A stretch of DNA of 64,000 nucleotides from Natrinema sp. SYSU A 869 (GTDB lineage: Archaea > Halobacteriota > Halobacteria > Halobacteriales > Natrialbaceae). The translations under genes and the position numbers were made by a program. The notes below the pieces were generated by a model. It ran no database searches. It worked only from the letters and a program-made list of their open reading frames with translations, and was not told the origin of the DNA. This document shows positions 43,600-53,300 of this stretch, one piece after another (position 1 is the stretch's first letter; each line of letters opens with the position of its first letter). The stretch lies in NCBI RefSeq assembly GCF_019879105.1, contig NZ_CP082249.1, forward strand, positions 1,736,001 through 1,800,000, read 5' to 3'.

Positions 43600-44541
43600 T
43601 CAATCGGCCGACCAGTCGGTCCGCTCGGCGAGCCAGTCGGCTGTTTCCTCGGCAAGGTCGTGGAACTCATCGTCGCCCTCGTCGGCTAGTTCTCGGAGTG
43701 GTCGAATCGCGTCGGTCGCCTCGGCGAACCCCAGCGCGCGGACCGCGTGTGCGCGAACGAACTCGGCGTCGTCCGCGAGTCGGTCGATCAATGCGTTGAC
43801 TGTCGGCGTCGCAGCCGTGGGATTATCCGCGGCGACGTTCGCGATGGCGTCGATGGTCGCCGCGCGAGCGAGCGGCGGGTCATTCGAGAGGGCGGGCGAA
43901 AGCTCGTCGAGACGGTCGGCGATAGCATCGGGTGCAGTCGCCGTGACCTCGACGAGTGCGTGTGCCGCGAACTCCCGTATCCCGTTTACGCGCGCTCTGT
44001 CTTTCGCGATCTCGTCTCGCCGGGACGCCAAGAGGTCCGTAATTGCGTCTCGCTGTTCACTGGGTCGCTCGCGCAGTTCCGCTGACTCTGGTGCCCAGAC
44101 CGCCGGCGGATCGGCTACCACGTCGAGCAGGGCGTCCGCCGCTGGGACGAGCTCGGTCGGATCGGCCTCGAGCAACGGCGTCAACGCTCGCACCGCTCTG
44201 TGACCGGTCTGTGGCGGGTGTTCGTCGAGTTTGTCGACCAACAGCGGGAGTGCCGGACGGACTGCATCCGGATGTTCGTCCGCGACGGGTGCGAGGACGG
44301 CGGTAGCGATGCTCCCCACGACAGGAAACTCGTCGTCGAGTCGTTCGATGACACTGTCGCTGACCGCAGCGACGCGGCCCGGATCGTCGGCGGCCACGAC
44401 GCGCAAGCACTGCAACGCGGTGGTGCGAACTTGCCCCTGCTCAGCATCGAGTAGTGCGACGACTGCATCGATATCGACATTCTCAGGGTCGTTCTGTGCG
44501 GTCTCGAGGAGTACCTGATCGTCCGGGGCCTGCATGGACAT
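43600..44541 (-). CDS. HEAT-repeat protein
   Basis: A 313-residue protein composed of repeating helical pairs such as RTTALQCLRVVAADDPGRVAAVSDSVIERLDDE and FVRAHAVRALGFAEATDAIRPLRELADE, the pattern of HEAT/PBS-lyase-type repeats. It forms an alpha-solenoid, probably a cytoplasmic scaffold for protein-protein contacts. There is no catalytic motif. The start MSMQAPDD lies about 25 nt from a ttttgctt box; Met at 44535 is an alternative. The gene precedes the Opp locus in divergent context and has no evident functional tie to it. Confidence 0.85.
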   Translation of the reverse strand: MSMQAPDDQVLLETAQNDPENVDIDAVVALLDAEQGQVRTTALQCLRVVAADDPGRVAAVSDSVIERLDDEFPVVGSIATAVLAPVADEHPDAVRPALPLLVDKLDEHPPQTGHRAVRALTPLLEADPTELVPAADALLDVVADPPAVWAPESAELRERPSEQRDAITDLLASRRDEIAKDRARVNGIREFAAHALVEVTATAPDAIADRLDELSPALSNDPPLARAATIDAIANVAADNPTAATPTVNALIDRLADDAEFVRAHAVRALGFAEATDAIRPLRELADEGDDEFHDLAEETADWLAERTDWSAD

Positions 44542-44663
44542 GGCTAACACCCATTATCGACAAGCAAAAGAATGCACCGGTCACCCGGCCGACTCGAGTC
44601 GGCACAGCGGGCGGTGGCGCGGCTGACGGTGACGTGAGAGACTGTGGCAGGAGATAGAAGACG

Positions 44664-44891
44664 CTACGGCGACCGTCGGTTGCACTGCCACAGGACGACG
44701 GCGAGGCCGACTCCCGTGAGCCCGAGAATCCCGAAGACCAGCAACGAGACGACGAACGCGCCCTCGGACTGCTCACCGAGTGCCATCGCCGCCCCATTCA
44801 GGACGCCCATCACGGTGACGACGACGAGCATGAGATAGAAGTACGAGGCATGGCCACAGAGGATGTCCCAGAACTCCTCGGACGCGTTCAT
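44664..44891 (-). CDS. Small two-helix membrane protein
   Basis: A 75-residue protein with two hydrophobic helices (about residues 16-36 and 45-68) and a basic C-terminus (WQCNRRSP). The start MNASEEFWD is preceded by GGGTGAGA, a good Shine-Dalgarno match, and a gttttaata box about 70 nt upstream, so this mRNA would carry a leader. An in-frame GTG at 44945 would add 18 residues but falls before the expected transcription start region. Function unknown. Confidence 0.65.
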   Translation of the reverse strand: MNASEEFWDILCGHASYFYLMLVVVTVMGVLNGAAMALGEQSEGAFVVSLLVFGILGLTGVGLAVVLWQCNRRSP

Positions 44892-45071
44892 CGTCTCACC
44901 CTCGACGGCGGACCGGTATGGCGACGCATACCTATCCTTGCCCACTCGTCAGTATTAAAACATACCGCCGCAAGAGGGATATGACCGGATAGTCGCGGTT
45001 CAAGAGAACGGCGGACGTTCCGACCACTCGCTTGAGCAGGGGCTGGCGACAACAACAACGCTCGGTCCGCG

Positions 45072-45427
45072 TCACGTTGTCACTACCATATAGACACAGT
45101 CACGGCAGACGACCGAGACGCCAAGTCGGCCGAGAGTGGGTAGGAAGGAACAGAACTGCACTATTTCCTCATCGCGGCCGGTTTGCCCAGTCGCGTCGTG
45201 TCCGTCAGTGGGATACGTTCTTGACGATGGCCACGTCGATCCCCGCATCGGCGAAGTGCTCCGTCCAGCGCAAGAGCGTCTCGTCGGCGGGACGACTCCC
45301 ATCGCCAATCTTGAGGGTGGACGACGGCACTGGTGACGCCGACTTGCTTCGCGAGGTCCCACTGCTCGTCGGGCTCGAGCGGTAACACGAGTGAACGTTC
45401 TCTGTGAACCGCCCGTTGCATCGGCAC
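45072..45427 (-). pseudogene. Mannonate dehydratase (UxuA)-like fragment with several frameshifts
   Basis: Pieces in three frames join into one protein in order: SLVLPLEPDEQWDLAKQVGV, TSAVVHP, then (new frame) LKIGDGSRPADETLLRWTEH and FADAGIDVAIVKN, then (first frame) IPLTDTTRLG, then (third frame) GRDEEIVQFCSFLPTLGRLG and VSVVC. This order matches the N-terminal half of UxuA-type TIM-barrel dehydratases (for example the later L.RAGVKVVCYN region). At least three frame changes and loss of the C-terminal half make it a true pseudogene. The first shift is at a C3 run (45315-45317 on the + strand). It may be a relic of uronate or hexonate catabolism linked to the sugar locus upstream. Confidence 0.65.
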
Positions 45428-45573
45428 GGAAGGGCTTCAACCTTGTCCCGGAACGCCCCGATCGATGCTGTCGCGGGGCCACCAGTGACGCGTTCACAGC
45501 TACCCGTTCGAGGGCCGTTCGCCTCGGTCTTCTCCTCGAGCGGGCGGGTTGGCACACGAGAAATCCGTCTCGA

Positions 45574-45933
45574 TTACGGTACGATCGGTGCCAGCAATGG
45601 TTCGCGAGACACCAGGAGAACGACGTTATTGCTCGCGAAGAGGGCATACAGGACCACGACGGTCAGGACGAAGCCGACGTCGAACGGCCTCGAAAGGATA
45701 TAGCCGATCACGAGCACGAACCCGGCATAGATGAGAGCCGCGAGAACGACGCCAGCGAGTCCGAAGAGGCCGTGAAGCCAAACCGTAACGGGATTGATCT
45801 CGTAGGCGTACGGGACGGTGAAAAACAGGATCGTCGCGACGAGATCGACGAACCAGACACCGAAAAACGCGGCGCGGAGGCCAGTAGTACCTGGTCGATC
45901 TAACCTGATCCCGAACGAGGACGTTTCTGCCAT
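45574..45933 (-). CDS. Four-helix membrane protein
   Basis: A 119-residue protein starting MAETSSFGIRLDRPG, with about four hydrophobic helices (TGLRAAFFGVWFVDLVATILFF; VWLHGLFGLAGVVLAALIYAGFVLVIGYIL; FVLTVVVLYALFASNNVVLL). An EINPVTVWL segment after helix one recalls the NPVA motif of small DUF5658-type membrane proteins, but the match is weak. Function unknown. An in-frame ATG at 45969 would add twelve residues. The neighbouring 45428-45573 contains no supported gene. Confidence 0.6.
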   Translation of the reverse strand: MAETSSFGIRLDRPGTTGLRAAFFGVWFVDLVATILFFTVPYAYEINPVTVWLHGLFGLAGVVLAALIYAGFVLVIGYILSRPFDVGFVLTVVVLYALFASNNVVLLVSREPLLAPIVP

Positions 45934-46098
45934 CGTATCTAGATCAATGCGACTCTGAGCATTACGCATTGTACTTGCTGATTCCGGCCGGTGCGATGGG
46001 TTCACAACCAGCAATAGTGGCGGGGACGCCACCGCCATGAACGGGCTCGAGCGGTGGCAAATGCCTCGCTTCGGTCGACCGTTCACACGGCGTTCGTC

Positions 46099-46554
46099 TC
46101 ACTCATCGGCTGAGAGGCGTTGGAAATCGGGGTCGGGACACCCGTTGGGTTTCGAGGGAACGTGTCGATACGCGTGCAACTCGCCGTCTGTGGCGGCAGT
46201 CAACAAGATGTCGTCCGGCTCGATATCGTCGAACCGGTCGACTGATAATACGAGCTGCTCGACGACCGCTTCGCCGTCCTCGAGCAGGAGGACGACGTGC
46301 TCTCCGTCAACGATCCGGTCGACGACGCCGATGTACAGATCGGAGCCCTCGAGGATATCGCTGATCGCGCCATCCGCCGAAGACGTGCCGTGAGATGGGG
46401 GCCGTGTGCGCCCTGCACTCGGTGCGTGATCGGGTCGGTCAGGCAACTCCCCGGGACTCGCACCAGCGGTCGTCACTGCGGCGATCGCTCCCATGCAGAG
46501 TGCGCCGACTGTTCGGAGGACTGTCCGTCGCGGTCGTCGGGATTGATCCGACAT
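46099..46554 (-). CDS. Exported DUF3006-like protein
   Basis: A 151-residue protein. The N-terminus RRPRRTVLRTVGALCMGAIA is a Tat-like signal with a hydrophobic stretch ending near ASA-type residues, so export is likely. The C-terminal half (about residues 70-140) is a small beta-domain: IGVVDRIVDGEHVVLLLEDGEAVVEQLVLS then DIEPDDILLTAATDGEL, the pattern of DUF3006, a short domain of unknown function. A gggtttatc box lies about 27 nt upstream of the start, supporting it. The exported form is unusual, since DUF3006 proteins are commonly small and cytoplasmic. Confidence 0.7.
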   Translation of the reverse strand: MSDQSRRPRRTVLRTVGALCMGAIAAVTTAGASPGELPDRPDHAPSAGRTRPPSHGTSSADGAISDILEGSDLYIGVVDRIVDGEHVVLLLEDGEAVVEQLVLSVDRFDDIEPDDILLTAATDGELHAYRHVPSKPNGCPDPDFQRLSADE

Positions 46555-47058
46555 ACCATCCTTGGCCGCGGATTGACTGATAAACCCTCGGACGATCCGA
46601 TCGCTCTCGCTTACCTGGTCGACCGAACCCGTCTTTCGGGCGACTTCTTTACGAAGATCTATTCAATTCTATATGTTCATAGAACTATTTTATATCCAAT
46701 GTATTCTTTCCTGTACTGCATCGGTATTCGTCTGTAACTCGAAATGTGCTTGTTACCGAATCACAAGCCCATATGCTCCGCTTCGAAAGAAGATCGAAAG
46801 TTCGAGCGGCATATCTCAGGTTTTCAGTTAAGACTGGGTACAAGCGCCCCGGACCCCAATTTGAGGGAGTTCGTGAAGTTTCCGTATGATCAATGACTCC
46901 ATCGTCGGCCTACAAAATTACCAGTGAGAGATATATTATGGAAATCAGAACTCGGACGAGAGCGACCGATGGGGGAGAGAGCCGCGAACTGTCCCGAACC
47001 CATAACAGCGGTACGATTGTCACGCTTTTTGACTGAGCGCTCGGACGGAGGCGAGCGA
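46555..47058. other. Intergenic region, AT-rich in the middle
   Basis: These 504 bp contain no gene I can support. Bases 46655-46740 are notably AT-rich and include the small inverted repeat TTCTAT-ATGTTC-ATAGAA (46667-46684). The leftmost 30 bp hold the promoter of the exported DUF3006-like gene. Short frames near 46890-47166 are antisense or lack codon bias. Confidence 0.5.
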
Positions 47059-47673
47059 CTACGGATCGCGACAGTCGCAGGCACCGGTCTCGAGCAACGT
47101 GGCGACGTCGTACTGTCGGCCACACTCCTCACAGAGGACCTGCACGTCGGCGAGGACGCGGTGTGAGCCGAGTTGTAAGTGCCCGGCGTCTCGCAGCCGA
47201 GCGAGTTTGCTCTCAGTCACGGCGACCGTCCGCTGGCGGAGGCCCTCGATCGTTCGGGACTCCGTCTCCCGGGTATTCTCGTCGGTGTCCGGGAGCGATG
47301 CGTCCCGGTAGCCCGTGAGATACGACCGGATCGCGCCGTAGGAGACGAACTCCGATCGTAGCGTCTCGACATCGATACCTGCTCGCTCGAGTCGGCGTCT
47401 GGCCGCAGTTTGCTCGCCACGGGTGCCTTCCTCCCCCTCGAGGAGGGCGTACAGCCGGCCGACGTCGTCGGTGAGTGGATCGACGTCGGCGTCGGCGAGT
47501 ACGGTCCGGAGGAGTCGCTCATTGAACGACTCGGCGAGCGCCCGCAGACTCGTTCGATTCTCCGAATGAGTCCATTGCGCCTCGAGTTCGTCGCCGACGC
47601 CCTCAAGGTTGTACGTCCGGATGAGACGCAAGACTTTCGGATCCGGTCCCGGAGCCGTGTGCTGCTCGGTCAT
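47059..47673 (-). CDS. rdfA: Rod-determining factor RdfA
   Basis: A 204-residue protein matching haloarchaeal RdfA: an N-terminal KVLRLIRTYNLEGVGDELEAQWT; SLRALAESFNERLL; then GEQTAARRRLERAGIDVETLRSEFVSYGAIRSYLTGYRDA. The C-terminal CEECGRQYDVATLLETGACDC looks like a zinc-binding pair of CxxC/CxC motifs. In Haloferax volcanii RdfA promotes the rod shape. The start MTEQHTAPG was preferred over Met at 47685 because it is about 27 nt from a gactttc box. A second start would add MSHP only. Confidence 0.85.
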   Translation of the reverse strand: MTEQHTAPGPDPKVLRLIRTYNLEGVGDELEAQWTHSENRTSLRALAESFNERLLRTVLADADVDPLTDDVGRLYALLEGEEGTRGEQTAARRRLERAGIDVETLRSEFVSYGAIRSYLTGYRDASLPDTDENTRETESRTIEGLRQRTVAVTESKLARLRDAGHLQLGSHRVLADVQVLCEECGRQYDVATLLETGACDCRDP

Positions 47674-47863
47674 CGGATGGGACATTCCAGAAGACGATGA
47701 AAGTCGTTTCGATGATGTTTTCGATCGTTTCTCTTTCCGAAACAGACAATTCGGAAACCGAGATTTCTATCCCGATATATGGTCTCTCAGCGGTTGATAC
47801 CGATCGTGCAGCTCTCACGTTCGACCTGCACGGCCAGTATTTCGCCTAGCGAAATACGATCTG

Positions 47864-48633
47864 TTAGCCGTACGCGAGCGTCACCTTGATCTCACCGGCT
47901 TTGTCTCGAAGCCGGGTCGGAAGCTCGTCGTGGACGCACTCGTCGGTGAACCGGCTGGTCGGCCCGAAGACGCCCAGTCCACCGAGAAATTCGTCGTCGG
48001 GCGTATAGACGGGAACGGCGACGCCCCGAAGCCCATCCATGTGTTCCTGATCATTGACTGCATATCCCCGCTCGCGGATGCCCTTGAGTTCGTCGAATAG
48101 CGCCTCGGAATCGGTGATCGTGTTCGCCGTGTTCGCCTCGAGTCCCTCCGTGTCGATGTAGTCGGCGACCGCGTCGTCATCCCACTCCGCGAGAATGACT
48201 TTGCCCGACGCCATCGAGTGGAGCGGCCGCCGGCGACCGATCATCGTGTTCGAGAGGCTGCCGTAGCGGTGGACGTAGACGGCCTCGCCGTCCTCTTCGA
48301 CGACGAACACCGCGCGTTCATCGGTCGCCTGCCCGAGTTCGAACACCGCTCGCTTGGCGGCCGTGTATCCCACTCTCCGGGATCGAGCCCGTTCGCCGAG
48401 TTCAACGAACCGGAAGCCGAGGTAGTACTCCCCGTCGCGCTCGATCACGTAGCCTAGATCGGTCAGCGTCTGGAGGTGGCGATAGACGGTACTCTTGGGG
48501 AGGGTCGTCCGCTCGGTGAGCGCTGCGATCGTGACCCCTCCTCGTCTTTGAGCGCCTCGAGGAGTGCGAACGTTTTCCGCGTCGTTGAGACACCAACCCC
48601 GTCGGCCTCGGTCTCGTCCCGATCCGTACCCAT
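47864..48633 (-). pseudogene. IclR-family regulator, single-base frameshift near N-terminus
   Basis: Two frames join into a 256-residue IclR regulator. The first encodes MGTDRDETEADGVGVSTTRK then TFALLEALKDEEG. The second continues GVTIAALTERTTLPKSTVYR (winged HTH), then the effector domain (GRRRPLHSMASGKVILAEW; HMDGLRGVAVPV). They meet at a G4 run at 48535-48538; one added G joins EEG to GVTIAAL exactly. As read, the HTH frame lacks a proper start, so the regulator would be inactive. It neighbours the acyl-CoA dehydrogenase at 48846 and may control the fatty-acid/glutaryl-CoA genes. Confidence 0.87.
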
Positions 48634-48845
48634 ATCCGGAGGTATTCACACGCCACAATCAATGTTCCGGATACTGAAACACAGGTGTCGTCAAGCGGAA
48701 CGGTCGTCCCGGATTCGAGTTCGAGCGAGCGTGGCGAGGGGACGAGTCGGATGACGAGTCCGAAAGACGAACGCGGACGAGGGACGAAACGAGACAAACG
48801 GAGACGAAAAGCGAAGAAAACGGGTTGAACCGTCGGCTCGCGTCG

Positions 48846-50008
48846 CTACTGGTAGGCGGGGATACCGGTGAACTCCTCGCCGAGGACGAGCGTGTGGATG
48901 TCGTGGGTGCCCTCGTAGGTGTAAACCGTTTCCATGTTGGCCATGTGACGCATCGGCGAGTAGTCAGTGGTGATGCCGTTGCCGCCGAGCATCTCGCGGG
49001 CGATCCGAGACTGGTTGCGGGCCATCCGGACGTTGTTTCGCTTCGACATCGAAACGTACTGTGGTCGCATCTCGCCGCGCTCTTTGAGTTCAGCGAGCCG
49101 GTGGGCCAGCAGCTGAGCGAGCGTGATCTGGGTGCCCATCTCCGCGAGCTTGCGCTGTTGGAGCTGGAACCGACCGATCGGGCCGCCGAACTGGTCGCGG
49201 TCCTTCGCGTACTGGCGGGCCTCCTCGAAGCAGTCTCGCGCCGCGCCGACCGCGCCCCAAGCGATGCCGTAGCGGGCCTGCGTGAGACAGGACAGCGGCC
49301 CCTTCATGCCGGTGACACCGGGGAGGACGTTCTCCTCGGGCACGTGAACGTTGTTCAAACCGATCTCGCCCGTGATCGAGGCACGCAGCGAGAGCTTGTC
49401 GTCGATCTTGTTGGTCGTGACGCCGTCTCGGTCGGTCTCGACAAGGAACCCGCGAACGGGATCGTCCTCTGCCGATGTATCGCGCGCCCAGACGATGGCG
49501 ACGTCGGCAATCGGCGAGTTCGTGATCCACGTCTTCGAGCCGCTGAGGACGTAGCCGTCGCCGTCGCGCTCGGCGCGGGTCTCCATCGCCGACGGGTTCG
49601 AGCCGTGTTCGGGTTCGGTGAGACCGAAACAACCGATCGCCTTGCCCCTCCCATGTCCGGCAACCACTCCTCTTTCTGTTCCTCGCTCCCGTAGGCGTGA
49701 ATGGGATACATGACGAGCGCTCCCTGGACCGACGCCATCGAGCGCAGCCCCGAGTCACCTGCCTCGAGTTCCTGCATCAAGAGCCCGTAGGCCGTCTCCG
49801 AGACGTTCGGTGAGCCATAGCCCTCGAGATTGGGGGCGTAGAAGCCGAGTTCACCCATCTTCGAGATGAGTTCCTTCGGGAACGTTCCCTGCTCGAAGTG
49901 CTCTCCGATGTCGGGCTTGACATGTTCGTCGACGAATTCCCGGGCCGTGTCCCGGATCATCCGTTCTTCCTGGCCGAGGTCCTCCTCGAGCTGAACGAAA
50001 TCCAGCAT
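48846..50008 (-). pseudogene. Glutaryl-CoA dehydrogenase-like acyl-CoA dehydrogenase, single-base frameshift
   Basis: Two frames join into 387 residues. The first encodes MLDFVQLEEDLGQEERMIRD...LRSMASVQGALVMYPIHAYG through EEWLPDMG. The second runs RGKAIGCFGLTEPEHGSNPS to YEGTHDIHTLVLGEEFTGI. They meet at the G3 run at 49650-49652; one added G gives MGRGKAIG. TEPEHGSNPS and YEGTHDIH, with the catalytic Glu, point to the glutaryl-CoA dehydrogenase branch, which oxidises and decarboxylates glutaryl-CoA to crotonyl-CoA in lysine or aromatic breakdown. FAD is the expected cofactor. It is divergent from the acyl-CoA ligase gene. Confidence 0.87.
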
Positions 50009-50278
50009 ACGTGGACCTAGACAAATGGCACAATAGGTATTGCGATACCGGTTGTCACATGGGTCGACGTCACGACGGCGACGGGGTTCGGTTCCGAGCG
50101 GCGACCGGAGCCCGTCTCGCCAGCGACCCCGACTGGCGCATCGGCGCTCGAGTGAGCAGCGCCTCGCCATTGCCTGCGATCGTCATTGCCCGCGAGGACC
50201 AGTTTTCGGAACAACCGAAATAAATGGACTTCGAAAGTAACAACCCTTTTGTGGCCCTCAAACGACGCTACACAAGGT

Positions 50279-51892
50279 ATGACAAATCTCGTGACTGACG
50301 TCGGCGAGACCGTGGAAGCGAACCCGGATTCGGCCGCGATCGCGTATCGGGGAACCGAACTGACCTACGAGGAGTTCTGGGAGCGAGCGGGCCAGTTCGC
50401 GCAGGCGCTCGAGGACCGCGGCATCGGCGAGGGTGACCGCGTCGGCATCTACCTGCCGAACCTGCCCCAATTCGTCACGGCCTTCTACGGCACGTTGCGC
50501 GCTGGCGGGATCATCGTCCCGATGAACCCGCAGTACAAGGCCCGCGAGATCAGCCACATGCTCGGCGACAGCGGGGCGAAGGCGGTCGTCTCGCTGGCCG
50601 ACCTCGTTCCCACCGTCCTCGAAGTAGAGGACGACACCGATGTCGAGCAGATCGTCAGCGTGGGCGCGGACGCCGATGGCGCGACAGCGTTCGATGACTT
50701 CCTCGCGGACGATACGAAAGAAATCGTCGACCGCGCGGATGACGATGTCGCGGTCCAGCCCTACACGTCGGGGACGACCGGCACGCCGAAGGGCGTCCTG
50801 CTGACCCACCACAATCTGGCCTTTACGACGCGGGCTAACGCCAGCGTTCCGCCGGGCGGCTTCCAGGCCTCCGACCGACTCATCGGCACGCTCCCGCTGT
50901 TCCACATCTACGGCATGTCCGTCGTCATGAACGGCGCGATGTACAGCGGCGGCACCTACTACCCCGTCCCCGAATGGGATGCCCCGACAGTGATGAACCA
51001 GCTCGAGGACGACGAGATCACGATCATGTTTGCCGTCCCCGCGATGTTCAACGACATGATCAACCAGCCCGACGCCGACGAGTACGAGTTCGAGGCGCTG
51101 CGCTTCGCCAACTCCGGGGGCTCGAGTCTCCCCCGCGAGGTCTTAGAGCGGTTCGAGGAGCTGTGGGGGATCCAGCTCAACGAGGGCTATGGCCTAACCG
51201 AGACGAGTCCGGTCACGCACGCGAACACGAACGAGAACCGCCGGAAGGGGAGCATTGGCCAGCCACTCGAGGGCGTCGAGGCGAAGATCGTCACCGAGGA
51301 GTTCGAAGAAGTCCCGCGCGTCGAGGAGGGCCCGATCGACGAGGAGAGCGTCGCGTCGGAGACGCGACGAGGCGAAGGCGGTGACGCCGCCGGAGCGGCC
51401 GACCTCCACGAAATCACGGGCGAACTCGTCATCCACGGCCCCAACGTGATGACGGAGTACTACGGCTTGCCCGAAGCAAACGAGGAAGCCTTCACCGAGG
51501 AGGGTGGCAAACGCTGGTTCCACACCGGTGATATCGGCTACTGGGACGCGGATAACTTCTTCTACGTCGTTGACCGGGAGAAGCACATGATCGTCACCGG
51601 CGGCTATAACGTCTATCCGCGCGAGGTCGAGGAGTTGCTCTTCGAGCACGCGGACGTCGCCGACGCCGCCGTCGTCGGGGTTCCGGACGAGCGCCGCGGC
51701 GAGACCATCAAGGCCTTCATCGTTCCCACGCCTGACGCCGAGGCGACGCCGGAAGACATCAAACAGTACTGCCTGACGAACCTCGCGGAGTACAAACACC
51801 CGCGTGAGGTCGAGTTCGTCAAGGAACTCCCGCGAACGACCACCGGCAAAGTCCAGAAGTTCGAACTCCGCGACGAGGGCGGCGACGCGTAA
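50279..51892 (+). CDS. Long-chain fatty-acid/acyl-CoA ligase (AMP-forming)
   Basis: A 537-residue ANL-superfamily ligase that activates a carboxylic acid with ATP to an acyl-AMP, then to acyl-CoA. Motifs: P-loop YTSGTTGTPKGVLLTH (about residues 162-177), YGLTETSPVTH, WFHTGDIGYWD, and the C-terminal catalytic-lysine region TTTGKVQKFELR. An acidic insertion (about residues 345-380) is not part of the core fold. The start lies about 27 nt from an acccttttg box, excluding the longer upstream frame. It probably supplies acyl-CoA for the dehydrogenase, thiolase and 3-hydroxyacyl-CoA dehydrogenase that follow. Confidence 0.95.
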   Translation: MTNLVTDVGETVEANPDSAAIAYRGTELTYEEFWERAGQFAQALEDRGIGEGDRVGIYLPNLPQFVTAFYGTLRAGGIIVPMNPQYKAREISHMLGDSGAKAVVSLADLVPTVLEVEDDTDVEQIVSVGADADGATAFDDFLADDTKEIVDRADDDVAVQPYTSGTTGTPKGVLLTHHNLAFTTRANASVPPGGFQASDRLIGTLPLFHIYGMSVVMNGAMYSGGTYYPVPEWDAPTVMNQLEDDEITIMFAVPAMFNDMINQPDADEYEFEALRFANSGGSSLPREVLERFEELWGIQLNEGYGLTETSPVTHANTNENRRKGSIGQPLEGVEAKIVTEEFEEVPRVEEGPIDEESVASETRRGEGGDAAGAADLHEITGELVIHGPNVMTEYYGLPEANEEAFTEEGGKRWFHTGDIGYWDADNFFYVVDREKHMIVTGGYNVYPREVEELLFEHADVADAAVVGVPDERRGETIKAFIVPTPDAEATPEDIKQYCLTNLAEYKHPREVEFVKELPRTTTGKVQKFELRDEGGDA

Positions 51893-52034
51893 TCGCGACC
51901 CGACGAGGCGGGCTATCGGATCGATGTCTGCCGGCGAGTTTCCATCATGGCTGTCTATCGGACGGTTGAGTTAACAATACCAAAAAGATGGGATATCCGA
52001 AGCTACTTTGTAAGACGACACCAAGCAATCTATT

Positions 52035-53174
52035 ATGACGTTCCAGCTGTCAGACGAACACAACGCGATCCGCGACGCCGTCCGCGAGTTCGGCGAAAAC
52101 GAGCTGAAACCGGTCGCCGAGGAACACGACCGCGAACACAAGTACCCCGAAGAACTGCGCAAGAAGGCCGCCGAATACGACTTCGTCGCGCCGAACATCC
52201 CGCTCGAGTACGACGGTGCCGGGATGGACAAGATCTCTTCGACGATCGTCACCGAAGAGCTCTGGCGAGCCGACCCCGGTATCGGCTCAGCCGTCGGCAG
52301 TGCCGGCTTCGGGACTGACATGATCATCGAGTTCGGCGATGAGTGGATGAAAGAGGAGTGGCTGCCCAAGATCGCCAACGGGGAGACGGCCTCCTGTTCC
52401 ATGATCTCCGAGCCCGCCCACGGGTCGAACGTCGCTGGCATCGAAACGGTCGCCGAGAAAGATGGCGACGAATACGTCCTCAACGGTAACAAGATGTGGA
52501 TCACCAACGGGACCGTCGCTGACGTCGGCGTCCTGATGGCCAAGACGAGCCCCAATGCGGGTCATAAGGGTATCACCGCCTTCCTCGTCGAGATGGACCG
52601 CGACGGCATCACAACCGAGAAAATCACCAACAAGCTGGGCATCCGCGCCTCCGACCTCGCCGAGGTCGTCATCGATGACGTCCGCATTCCCGAGGAGAAC
52701 GTCATCGGTGACGTCGACAAGGGCTTCTACCAGCTGATGGAGTTCTTCGCCTCCGGCCGCACCAGCGTCGCCGCCCAGGCCGTCGGTGCTGCCCAGGGTG
52801 CGCTCGACGCCGCCATCGAGTACGCCACCCAGCGCGAGCAGTTCGACCAGAAAATCTCCGAGTTCCAGGCCATCCAGCACAAGATCGCCGAAATGGCTAC
52901 CAAGGTCGAAGCTGCCCGCTCGCTGACCTACCGCGCCGCGACCCAGGTCGAACAGAACAATCAGGACGTCGCCGCGCAGTACTCGAGCATGGCGAAGCTG
53001 TTCGCCTCCGAAATCTCGGTCGAAGTCGCCGACGAGGGCATCCAGGTCCACGGCGGCTCGGGCTACGTCACGGATTACCCCGCCGAGCGCTACTACCGCG
53101 ACGCCCGCATCACGAAGATCTACGAAGGCACCAGCGAGATCCAGAAGAACATCATCGCCGACCAGATCCTGTAG
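52035..53174 (+). CDS. Acyl-CoA dehydrogenase
   Basis: A 379-residue FAD enzyme introducing the alpha-beta double bond into acyl-CoA. Recognisable parts are the N-terminal helical domain (LSDEHNAIRDAVREFGENELKP), the flavin-site motifs CSMISEPAHGSN and MWITNGTVADV, FASGRTSVAAQAVGAAQGALDAA, and the C-terminal YEGTSEIQKNIIADQIL with the conserved Arg/Glu region. It is most like the short- or medium-chain branch. An unusually AT-rich 60 bp precede the start. It forms the first oxidation step of a beta-oxidation set with the genes at 50279, 53301 and 54878. Confidence 0.95.
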   Translation: MTFQLSDEHNAIRDAVREFGENELKPVAEEHDREHKYPEELRKKAAEYDFVAPNIPLEYDGAGMDKISSTIVTEELWRADPGIGSAVGSAGFGTDMIIEFGDEWMKEEWLPKIANGETASCSMISEPAHGSNVAGIETVAEKDGDEYVLNGNKMWITNGTVADVGVLMAKTSPNAGHKGITAFLVEMDRDGITTEKITNKLGIRASDLAEVVIDDVRIPEENVIGDVDKGFYQLMEFFASGRTSVAAQAVGAAQGALDAAIEYATQREQFDQKISEFQAIQHKIAEMATKVEAARSLTYRAATQVEQNNQDVAAQYSSMAKLFASEISVEVADEGIQVHGGSGYVTDYPAERYYRDARITKIYEGTSEIQKNIIADQIL

Positions 53175-53300
53175 CGCGGGACTCGAGACCGCGGACCCGA
53201 CGCGAAACGTAGCAGTATTTTTGCAGTGGACGTGTCGCAAGCGACGAGTACCAATGGAGACGAACCGCGACTCGACCGAACGGGTCCGGCCCACCCGTCC

